Origin: DAOTXK01 sp034435395
GTDB taxonomy: Bacteria > Chloroflexota > Anaerolineae > Aggregatilineales > Ch27
Length of the DNA: 17,005 nucleotides
NCBI GenBank assembly: GCA_034435395.1
Contig: DAOTXK010000007.1
Location: 1-17,005 of the forward strand
Direction: 5' to 3'
Positions 7,396 through 13,635 of the stretch are shown piece by piece (position 1 is the first letter of the stretch; the number at the start of each line of letters is the position of its first letter). The notes under the pieces are model-generated. The model did not search any database. It was not told the DNA's origin and saw only the letters and a list, made by a program, of their open reading frames with translations. The position numbers were made by a program, and so were the translations under genes.

Positions 7396-9063
7396 GTGGC
7401 GAAGATTTATCAGGGTTCCGGCGCAGAGGACACCACCAGCCAGGCTGAGCGGGACATGCTCGATCGCCTGGAGGCGCTGCCGGACGACTTCACCGTGATC
7501 CACAGCGTCAGGTGGATCACGCACAACACCCGCGAGCACGGCACGGTCGGCGAGGCCGATTTTGTGGTGGCGCATCCGGCGCACGGCGTGCTCATTCTGG
7601 AAGTTAAGGGCGGTGAAATCCGGGTCGAGCGTAACCAGTGGATCAGCCGCGACCGCTTTGCTGCCGACCACCCGATCAAAGACCCTTTCGCCCAGGCCGA
7701 CCGCAGCCGCTACGCCCTCCTCGAATGGCTGAAAAACGACCACCGCACGCGCCAGTTCACCTACCCGGTGTTTTCGGCGGTGGTCTTTCCCGATGTCGGC
7801 GTGGCAGGCGACCTCCGCCCGGACAGCCCGCGTGACATCATCATCGACCTGACGCGCCTCGATGCCCTGGAGAAGACGCTGCTGGACATCTTCGCCTTCT
7901 GGCGGGGGAAGTATCCCCATCTGGCCATGGACGGTCGTCCGGCGGTCGAGGCGCTGGTCGACCTGCTGGTGCCGACCCGCCAGTTACAGAGTCGCATCGC
8001 GGCGATCTTCGCGCGCGAGCGCCGCGCGATCGATGAACTGACCCAGCAGCAGTTCCGTGTGCTGCGGCTACTCCAGCACCACCGGCAGGCGGCCATCGTC
8101 GGCGGGGCGGGCACGGGCAAAACGATGCTGGCCATGGAGAAGGCGCAGCAGCTCGCCACCGCCGGGTTTCGGGTGCTGTTTCTGTGTTACAACCGCAACC
8201 TCTGCGACTGGCTGAATCGCCACCTCAGCAGCGAGAACATCCTGGTGGCCACCTACCACGGTCTCGTTGGCCGGGCGATCAACTGGGCGCGGCTGCCCGG
8301 CCTGCCCCCCATGGATATGGAGGAGTTCGGCCTCCGCGCGCCCGATCTGCTGCTGGATGCGGTCAGTGCCATCCGCGCGCCGGGTTCGGGCGCTGAAGAC
8401 AGGCTGTTCGACGCGATCATCGTGGACGAGGCGCAGGACTTCCAAGAGCACTGGTGGGTGCCGCTGCCCGATCTGATGAAAGACCCGAAACAGGGCATCT
8501 TCTACGTCTTCTTCGATAATAACCAGCGCATCTACACGCAGCTTGCCGACGTGCCGACAGAAGCGCCCCCGTTTTCGCTGGACGAGAATTGCCGCAACAC
8601 CAGGCGTATCCATGCGGCGCTGAGTCCCTATAAGCAGACCGCCGAAGAGAGCTACTGCCACGGCCCGGAGGGGCGTTCGGTGGAGGTGGTGCCCGCCGTG
8701 GACGGACCGGCAGCGCGTGAGGCCCTGAAGCAGGTGTTGCTCAGGCTGGTGAATGAGGACGGGGTCGATCCAGGGGATATCGTCATCCTTTCCCCACGGT
8801 CGGAGAAGAACAGCCAGTGGAAGAGCGATGACCGGCTGGGCACGCTCACGCTGTCCTGGGACATGGACGCGGACGCGCCCCATACGATCCGGGTATGCAC
8901 CATCTACAGTTTCAAAGGATTGGAAAGCTCGGTTGTCATCCTGACGGAACTGGATCAGGCCAAGGATGAGGTCCGGGATCAGCTGATCTATGTTGGCCTG
9001 TCACGGGCGCGCAATCACGTGGTGGTTGTTGGTAAGCTGCCTGAACCATTGGGCACCACATAA
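7396..9063 (+). CDS. NERD nuclease-like domain fused to SF1 (UvrD/Rep-like) helicase
   Basis: A 555-residue DNA-processing enzyme. The N-terminal NERD domain (about 15-115) carries GEADFVV (Glu53, Asp55) and GVLILEVKGG (Glu69, Lys71), the D-...-E-x-K arrangement of PD-(D/E)XK-like nucleases. The helicase part follows: QQQFRVLRLL (Q-motif region, about 217), Walker A GGAGTGKT (236-243), Walker B VDEAQDF (343-349), ENCRNTRRI (397-405), TIYSFKGLE (502-510) and YVGLSRARNHVVVVG (532-546). All key SF1 motifs are intact, so it should be an active ATPase. The start is a GTG at 7396; AAGGGAGG (7384-7391) begins inside the upstream DUF433 stop codon. A terminator follows at 9072-9110. NERD-helicase fusions are known as solitary genes of unclear role; nuclease-helicase fusions such as Nhi act against phage. 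A repair or defence role is possible here. Confidence 0.9.
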   Translation: MAKIYQGSGAEDTTSQAERDMLDRLEALPDDFTVIHSVRWITHNTREHGTVGEADFVVAHPAHGVLILEVKGGEIRVERNQWISRDRFAADHPIKDPFAQADRSRYALLEWLKNDHRTRQFTYPVFSAVVFPDVGVAGDLRPDSPRDIIIDLTRLDALEKTLLDIFAFWRGKYPHLAMDGRPAVEALVDLLVPTRQLQSRIAAIFARERRAIDELTQQQFRVLRLLQHHRQAAIVGGAGTGKTMLAMEKAQQLATAGFRVLFLCYNRNLCDWLNRHLSSENILVATYHGLVGRAINWARLPGLPPMDMEEFGLRAPDLLLDAVSAIRAPGSGAEDRLFDAIIVDEAQDFQEHWWVPLPDLMKDPKQGIFYVFFDNNQRIYTQLADVPTEAPPFSLDENCRNTRRIHAALSPYKQTAEESYCHGPEGRSVEVVPAVDGPAAREALKQVLLRLVNEDGVDPGDIVILSPRSEKNSQWKSDDRLGTLTLSWDMDADAPHTIRVCTIYSFKGLESSVVILTELDQAKDEVRDQLIYVGLSRARNHVVVVGKLPEPLGTT

Positions 9064-9071
9064 CACTCATG

Positions 9072-9110
9072 CTGACGGCGAACAAAGGGCGCGCCGATCA
9101 GGGTTTTTTT
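9072..9110 (+). terminator. Intrinsic terminator of the NERD-helicase transcript
   Basis: CTGA-CGGCG (9072-9080) pairs with CGCCG-a-TCAG (9092-9101) with one bulged A, giving a 9-bp GC-rich stem and an 11-base loop. GG and then seven Ts (9104-9110) follow. It starts 9 bases after the helicase stop codon. Confidence 0.7.
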
Positions 9111-9147
9111 GCGGCGGACATGGTCGGTTCTAGAGCCTGTTATGCAC

Positions 9148-9643
9148 TTATAGGCAAAAAGCCATACATTGGACGAAACGATGGGCCATCAGCATAGCAA
9201 ACGCCAGAAAATGCAGCCCTCTCAAGGTCTCAGGCAAGCGTTCGTAGTCACGGGCGAGGCGACGAAAGCGCGCTACCCAGCCAAAGCTGCGCTCGATGAC
9301 CTAACGACGGGGCAAGAGCACAAAGCCTTTCTTGGCCTGAGGCAGCTTGACCACCTCCAAACGTACACCCTGTTCGGCGGCAGCTCGCACGGCGTCGTCG
9401 CCCGTGTAGCCCTGGTCGACAAAGGCCACCTCGACGGTCTGGCCGGTCGCTTCCTGGACTGCCTGGGTCAGCTGCTCGACCTGAGCGCGGTCTTGTTCGC
9501 GCGGTCTTGTTCATCAGCGGCCGTCACCAGCAGGGCCAGCAAATGCCCCAACGTATCCACGGCCAGATGCGTCTTGCTGCCTTTGCGCCGCCTAGCCCCG
9601 TCATAGCCAGCCCGTTGGCCACTCTCTGGGCTGGATTGCAGAG
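9148..9643 (-). pseudogene. IS5-family DDE transposase, C-terminal part, frameshifted and with a nonsense codon
   Basis: Read on the minus strand and corrected for damage, the protein runs LQSSPESGQRAGYDGARRRKGSK, then THLAVDTLGHLLALLVTAADEQDR, AFVDQGYTGDDAVRAAAEQG, LEVVKLPQAKKGFVLLPRR, ERSFGWVARFRRLARDYE and RLPETLRGLHFLAFAMLMAHRF. This matches IS5-family transposases, with the second catalytic Asp in FVDQGYTG and the final Glu in ERSF. Two lesions are visible. A 14-bp tandem duplication at 9485-9512 shifts the frame after EQDR. A TAG at 9301-9303 replaces the expected tryptophan codon before VIERSFGW. The N-terminal third is gone. The protein cannot be active. Confidence 0.85.
9485..9512. 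repeat. 14-bp tandem duplication inside the transposase remnant
   Basis: GCGCGGTCTTGTTC occurs twice in direct succession (9485-9498 and 9499-9512). Removing one copy restores the transposase frame from EQDR straight into AQVEQLTQAVQEATG, showing that this is a mutation rather than a functional repeat. It has the form of a replication-slippage event. Confidence 0.9.
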
Positions 9644-9683
9644 GACGGCGCTACCGCGCCGCCGCTGAACCGAACCGTTAGGC
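9644..9683 (+). repeat. 3' half of an integron attC recombination site
   Basis: CGGCGC-tacc-GCGCCG forms an apical hairpin, followed by CCGCTGAACCG (L'-type box) and GTTAGGC (9677-9683), the classical R' core GTTRRRY where integron integrase cuts after the G. The L'-to-R' layout matches that of attC sites of chromosomal integrons. The 5' half (R'' and L'') is missing and has been replaced by the transposase remnant. The parB-like start codon follows 24 bases after the core, the short leader expected for a gene cassette. Confidence 0.65.
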
Positions 9684-9707
9684 GCAGATAAAGAAAGGAG
9701 GAGCCGA

Positions 9708-10526
9708 ATGATGATCGTGCGTGAAATCCCCATCAGCGATGTCGACATATCTGAGTTCAATACGCGGAAGAACCTTGCAGATGGTCAGTATGACAGCACC
9801 ATCGAAGACCTTGCCAAGAGCATCGAAAAGCAGGGGCTGCTCAGTCCCATCACGGTGTTTCAAAGGCCAGATGGCCGCTACGCACTTGTGGCTGGTCAGC
9901 GTCGATTGCTCGCATGCAAGCAACTTGGATGGTCGACGATTTCCGCCATTGTGCGCGACACCATGACCGACGCTGATGCCACAGCCATATCTCTGGTCGA
10001 GAACGTGCACCGCGCCGACATGAACCCACGCGACAAGGCCATCGCCTTCAAAGCCCTCGTCGATAGGTTTGGAGATTTGCAGATCGTCAGCCGCGAAACA
10101 GGAGTGGGTGTCTCCACGATACGCAAATACGTGCAACTCTTGGATCTCGCTCCTCAACTGCAAGAGCAATTGGCGGCAGGAGAAGCAAAGAATACGGAGG
10201 CCCTCGCCCGGCTGGCCCAGAGATTTGATGCGGATAAACAGGTGCAAGTATGGGAGAGGATCGGCGGCTTCACCCAAGACGTGCAACAGGAGATCATAAA
10301 GCGCGCCGACCCGAGTCTCGAGAACCTGGATACCCTGGTAGACCAAGCTGCCGAAGGCGCTTTCAACTATCATGTTGTGCGGAACTGCCCCTTCGACTGT
10401 CCTACTATTCCCGAGCCGCTGAAGAGACAAGTAGCCGAGATGGTGGAAGCCTTCAAGGCACAGGGGATCAAGCAAGAAGTTGACAAACGATTGCGGCAGA
10501 GCCCGGGCAAGCTCTCACGCAAATAG
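9708..10526 (+). CDS. ParB/Spo0J-like nuclease/CTPase-fold protein in an integron-type cassette
   Basis: ParB-superfamily protein of 272 residues. The N-terminal ParB/sulfiredoxin-like domain (about 5-105) shows GLLSPITVFQRPDGRYALV, AGQRRLLA (62-69, the GERR-type box) and SLVENVHRADMNP (95-107, the second nucleotide-binding box). A helix-turn-helix follows at about 122-145 (FGDLQIVSRETGVGVSTIRKYVQLLDL). The C-terminus, NCPFDCPTIPE and a basic tail, matches no standard ParB dimer domain that I know. The start ATG has a strong Shine-Dalgarno AAAGGAGG (9694-9701). No parA partner or parS-like TGTTTCACGTGAAACA is present, so it is unlikely to be the chromosome partition protein. Partial attC sites lie 24 bp before the start and 8 bp after the stop, so it looks like a mobile gene cassette. 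A role in DNA binding or plasmid/phage biology is possible. Confidence 0.88.
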   Translation: MMIVREIPISDVDISEFNTRKNLADGQYDSTIEDLAKSIEKQGLLSPITVFQRPDGRYALVAGQRRLLACKQLGWSTISAIVRDTMTDADATAISLVENVHRADMNPRDKAIAFKALVDRFGDLQIVSRETGVGVSTIRKYVQLLDLAPQLQEQLAAGEAKNTEALARLAQRFDADKQVQVWERIGGFTQDVQQEIIKRADPSLENLDTLVDQAAEGAFNYHVVRNCPFDCPTIPEPLKRQVAEMVEAFKAQGIKQEVDKRLRQSPGKLSRK

Positions 10527-10534
10527 GCAACTGC

Positions 10535-10598
10535 GCTTAACAGGCGCTTGCAGCCGACTGCTTCGCTCGCTGCGCTCCGCAACGCGGCTGAACCGCAG
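10535..10598 (+). repeat. Integron attC recombination site lacking its final core (R')
   Basis: GCTTAAC (10535-10541) fits the R'' core RYYYAAC. GCGCTTGCAGCCG follows as L'', a self-complementary region comes next, and CGGCTGAACCGC (about 10585-10596) fits L'. Folding L'' on L' leaves one unpaired G, the extrahelical base that IntI uses to choose the strand. The expected R' GTTAAGC is absent; sequence after 10598 belongs to an unrelated gene fragment. The site starts 8 bp after the ParB-like stop codon, where a cassette's own attC should be. Confidence 0.65.
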
Positions 10599-10602
10599 GC
10601 CG

Positions 10603-10980
10603 CCGGGCCGCCCGCGCTCGCTCAACTGGCGCTGGCCGCGCCGTCTGCGCAACATGTGGCTCCAGAACTTCGCCTTTCTGGGGGTGGCCCTCTTCAGCGC
10701 CATCGTGCTCACCCGGCCCGGCGTCAGCGCGTGGATTTTGTTGAGTTTCCTGGTGGCGGGCGTGGGGATGAGCATGCTGTTCAACAACCGGGTCTTCTGC
10801 CGGTAGCCTGCCCGGTGGGCGGCTTCATCGGTCTTTATTCGATGATGGCCCCGCTGGAGCTGCGGGTGGCCGATCCAGCGGTGTGCGCGGATCACAAAAC
10901 CAAGGACTGCATCACCGGCAACGAACACGGTTACGGCTGTCCCTGGATGGTCTTCCCTGTGGCGGGATGGGAACAGAGAT
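10603..10980 (+). pseudogene. Fragment of a 4Fe-4S polyferredoxin-type membrane protein, frameshifted
   Basis: Frame 1 reads LNWRWPRRLRNMWLQNFAF, LGVALFSAIVLTRPGVSAW and MSMLFNNRVFCR, then hits a TAG at 10804-10806. Moving to the next frame continues ACPVGGFIGLYSMMAPLELR, VADPAVCADHKTKDCITGNE and HGYGCPWMVFP. Together they read as the transmembrane and first cysteine-cluster region of NosR/FesM-like iron-sulfur membrane proteins (NRxFCRYxCPVGG, then C-x6-C, then GCPWMVFPGGM). One missing base within CGGTA-GCC explains the first break, and two extra bases before GGCGGGATG explain a second. The N-terminal membrane region and the later ferredoxin clusters are absent. It begins right at the truncated attC, so its 5' end was cut by the same rearrangement. 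Confidence 0.7.
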
Positions 10981-11149
10981 GCCGAAATCAAGCGGACGTT
11001 GGCCCATGTTTCGACAGCCAGGCGGGCGACATGTTCGCGCCCGTTCCCCAGCCGCTGCCCGGAGAGCAACCCGGCGGCACCCTTACACTGGCGCGACCCA
11101 CTTTGCCGCTGTCCCGATCACAACTGCCCGCGTTATTTGTCTCGCCCCC

Positions 11150-11178
11150 CGGGTTGGCGCAAACCCGAACGCTTTTTT
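11150..11178 (+). terminator. Possible plus-strand terminator before the GH3 gene end
   Basis: CGGGTT (11150-11155) pairs with AACCCG (11162-11167) around a 6-base loop, followed after 5 bases by six Ts (11173-11178). It would stop plus-strand transcription from the accessory region entering the convergent GH3 gene. On the minus strand there is no T-run after the stem, so it is weak for GH3 itself. The stretch 10981-11149 holds no recognisable gene. Confidence 0.35.
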
Positions 11179-13459
11179 ATCGGCCAGACTCACCATGTAC
11201 CTGTCTGAGCATCTCGTCGACCAACTCATCAGCAGGGATCGACAGAGTGTGCTCTTGAAACTGCAAGAGGCTCAGTAAAGGCATGTCCATCATAAAGTCC
11301 AGCATGTCCATGCCCGTCGTTTCATCCTTGTCATCACCGCCAAAGACTGCCCCCATTCGCGCTTTCAAGTCCTGGAACACCGGCTCAAAGACAGGCCGGC
11401 CGCGAGGATAATCCAGCCAGTCGCGGATGGTGGATTCGCGATTCAGGATGCAAGGCAGGTCTACAGTGGATTGCAGCGTGACCGTTTCGGCGCACCGAAT
11501 ATCGGCTGACGAAGCGCCCACCAGGATGTCAAACTCCCCATCCTCGGTGATCCATTGTTTGTAACCGGGATGGTAGTAAGCAAAGGCGCGAAAGTCGAGG
11601 TGAACGGTTATGGTTTTGGTCTCACCGGGCTGAAGATAAACTTTGGCGAAACCTTTGAGCTCCTTGGGCGGGCGGACCAATCTTGCGTGATGATCGCGCA
11701 CGTAAACCTGGACGGTTTCTTTACCGGCCATCTCGCCCGTATTGGTCACGTCCACGGAAACGGTCAGTCCGTCCACATCCTTGAAAGTGGTCGCGGATAC
11801 TCTGAGAGAACGATATTCAAAGGTGGTGTAGCTTCCCCCGTAGCCAAAGGGGAACAGCACCGGCATTTTTTTGGCATCATAGTACCGGTAGCCGACGAAA
11901 AGGCCCTCGCCGTAGCGCACTTCGCCATTCTCGCCGGGGAAGTTGATGTACGCTGGCGTATCTGCCAGCTTGATGGGGAAAGTTTCGGCCAATTTGCCGG
12001 AAGGATTCACCTTCCCCCAAAGCACGTCGGCGATGGCTCCGCCGCCAGCCTGTCCCATCATCCAGGCTTCCAACACCGCTGCCGCGTCGTCCAGCCATTC
12101 GCTCATCGTCACAGCAGAACCGGTATTCAGAATGACCACTGTCCTGGGTTGGACCCTGGTGACGGCTTTGATCAGGGCCACCTGATGGGCGGTCAGATCA
12201 AGATCGGCGCGATCATAGCCTTCCGACTCTTTGAAGGCGGGCAAGGCGATAAACAGCAGGGCCACATCCGCAGCTTGCGCGGCGGCTACAGCCTCGTCGA
12301 TCAGCGCCTGTTGGAAGCTGTCATCGGCGGGATAGCCCTCCGAATAGGTGAATTCCACGCCTTCCGCCTGTTTTTGCAGCTCCCTGCAAGGAATATCGAC
12401 GCGGGTAGGATTGACGTGCGAACTCCCGCCACCCTGGAAGTGAGGGACCAGGGCGGAACGACCAATCACGGCCATATGCTTGTAGTTCTGCAAAGGCAGA
12501 ATCCCATTGTTTTTGAGCAGCACCATCCCCTCCGCGGCGATTCTGCGGGCCAGCGCGTGATGGGCATCGCCATCCAATTCCCCTCCTTTCGGGGTTTCAG
12601 CCGCTTTGAAGACAATACGCAGAATCCGGCGTACCGCTTCATTCAGCACCGCTTCGTCTAACTCGCCGCTGCGAACGGCTTCCACCACCGCTTTTACCCG
12701 CCGATCCTGTGGCCCTGGCATTTCCAGGTCCACGCCAGCGCCCAACGACGCGACCCGGTTATGCACTGCCCCCCAGTCGGAGACCACCAGCCCCTCAAAA
12801 CCCCATTCGTCTTTGAGGATATTAACCAGCAAATCGCGGTGTTCAGAACAGTAGATTCCATTGAGTTTGTTGTAGGCACACATGACCGTCCAGGGCTGCG
12901 CTTTTTTCACGGCGGTCTCAAAAGCGGGCAGATAAATTTCCCGCAGGGTGCGTTCATCGACGGTGGCGCTAATGCTAAAGCGCTGAAATTCCTGGTTGTT
13001 GGCGGCGAAGTGTTTGAGCGAGGTTCCCACCCCCTTGCTCTGCACACCGTTGATGAAGCTGGCCGCCAGTTCTCCCGACAAGAACGGGTCCTCCGAATAG
13101 TATTCGAAATTGCGCCCTCCCAATGGCGAACGCTTTATGTTGCAGCCGGGGCCCAGCAGGACATCCACCTTCAGGGCGATGCACTCCTCGGCCAGGGCCT
13201 GGCCCAACTCATAAAGCAGGTCGACATCCCAGGTTGAGGCCAGGCTGGAGGCCGTCGGGAAACCGGTCGCGGGCAGGCTTTTCCGCCCCAGGGAATCTTC
13301 ATCGGGCACGCGGCGCACCCCATGCGGCCCGTCCGAGACGACCATTTCCGGCACGCCCAGCCAGTCGACCGCCTGCGTCGTCCAGGCGCTGGCCCCGGTA
13401 CACAGCGCGGCCTTTTCTTCGAGTGTCATCCGGGCGATAAGGGATGGAATGTCAGGCAC
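11177..13459 (-). CDS. Glycoside hydrolase family 3 beta-glucosidase-type enzyme
   Basis: Exo-acting beta-glycosidase (beta-glucosidase or beta-xylosidase class), 760 residues from the preferred start, no signal peptide, so probably intracellular. Numbered from the chosen GTG, the N-terminal (alpha/beta)8 domain has NFEYYSEDPFLSGEL, KHFAANNQE and the nucleophile Asp228 in VVSDWGAVHN. The GH3 C-terminal domain carries KESEGYDRADLDL, where Glu411 or Glu413 is the likely acid/base. A fibronectin-III-like domain follows (VDVTNTGEMAGKETVQVYVRD, about 615-690). The order and length are those of three-domain GH3 enzymes without a PA14 insert. I prefer GTG at 13459 because AAAGGAA sits 7 bases upstream and DIPSLIARMTLEEKAALC is how such proteins begin. 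The in-frame ATG at 13513 has no ribosome site. It may hydrolyse oligosaccharides imported by systems like the one at the left edge. Confidence 0.92.
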   Translation of the reverse strand: MPDIPSLIARMTLEEKAALCTGASAWTTQAVDWLGVPEMVVSDGPHGVRRVPDEDSLGRKSLPATGFPTASSLASTWDVDLLYELGQALAEECIALKVDVLLGPGCNIKRSPLGGRNFEYYSEDPFLSGELAASFINGVQSKGVGTSLKHFAANNQEFQRFSISATVDERTLREIYLPAFETAVKKAQPWTVMCAYNKLNGIYCSEHRDLLVNILKDEWGFEGLVVSDWGAVHNRVASLGAGVDLEMPGPQDRRVKAVVEAVRSGELDEAVLNEAVRRILRIVFKAAETPKGGELDGDAHHALARRIAAEGMVLLKNNGILPLQNYKHMAVIGRSALVPHFQGGGSSHVNPTRVDIPCRELQKQAEGVEFTYSEGYPADDSFQQALIDEAVAAAQAADVALLFIALPAFKESEGYDRADLDLTAHQVALIKAVTRVQPRTVVILNTGSAVTMSEWLDDAAAVLEAWMMGQAGGGAIADVLWGKVNPSGKLAETFPIKLADTPAYINFPGENGEVRYGEGLFVGYRYYDAKKMPVLFPFGYGGSYTTFEYRSLRVSATTFKDVDGLTVSVDVTNTGEMAGKETVQVYVRDHHARLVRPPKELKGFAKVYLQPGETKTITVHLDFRAFAYYHPGYKQWITEDGEFDILVGASSADIRCAETVTLQSTVDLPCILNRESTIRDWLDYPRGRPVFEPVFQDLKARMGAVFGGDDKDETTGMDMLDFMMDMPLLSLLQFQEHTLSIPADELVDEMLRQVHGESGR

Positions 13460-13583
13460 GTTTCTGTTCCTTTCAGCTATTTCTACGCGCCTGTATAACG
13501 CGGTGAGGGTCATGGTGATCAGCGCGTATTCCCCGAATGCGCTTCAACTTAATGTCATCCTACCAACGGCTGTCGTGAGGAGT

Positions 13584-13604
13584 ATCAACTGTAACAACGT
13601 TGAT
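13584..13604. promoter_or_regulatory. Inverted repeat upstream of the GH3 gene, possible operator
   Basis: ATCAAC (13584-13589) and GTTGAT (13599-13604) form a 6-bp inverted repeat with a 9-base spacer that also contains a CAACGTTG palindrome. It lies 125 bp upstream of the GH3 start and 32 bp beyond the ATPase stop. It could be a repressor site for GH3; it is unlike the LacI operators at the left of the window. Evidence is symmetry only. Confidence 0.25.
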
Positions 13605-13635
13605 CGCTCTGAGGGAGGACATTACATCTTTCCCA

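Larger units (their letters stand above)
9133..9643 (-). mobile_element. Truncated and inactivated IS5-family insertion sequence
   Basis: The 3' part of an IS with its DDE transposase reading on the minus strand. The outer end begins about 9133 with GAGCCTGTTATGCACTTA, which has the look of an IS terminal inverted repeat; it abuts the transposase stop at 9148. The other end, with the transposase N-terminus and second inverted repeat, is missing: homology stops near 9643, exactly where an integron attC half-site begins. No target-site duplication can be assessed with one end lost. Confidence 0.75.

Noticed and set aside
7216..8883. Minus-strand open frames (234 and 271 codons) opposite the NERD-helicase
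   Set aside because: They overlap the DUF433 and helicase genes, whose frames carry all expected motifs and proper ribosome sites; the translations look compositional.
9708..10526. ParB-like gene as the chromosomal partition gene
   Set aside because: There is no ParA partner, no parS-like palindrome and no origin-type genes nearby; attC half-sites on both sides fit a cassette better.
10548..11258. 236-codon plus-strand frame as an intact gene
   Set aside because: It mixes three unrelated segments: out-of-frame parB tail and attC, part of a frameshifted iron-sulfur protein, and the antisense end of GH3.
11555..12661. 368-codon open frame on the plus strand inside the GH3 gene
   Set aside because: Antisense shadow; the minus strand encodes a continuous three-domain GH3 protein.
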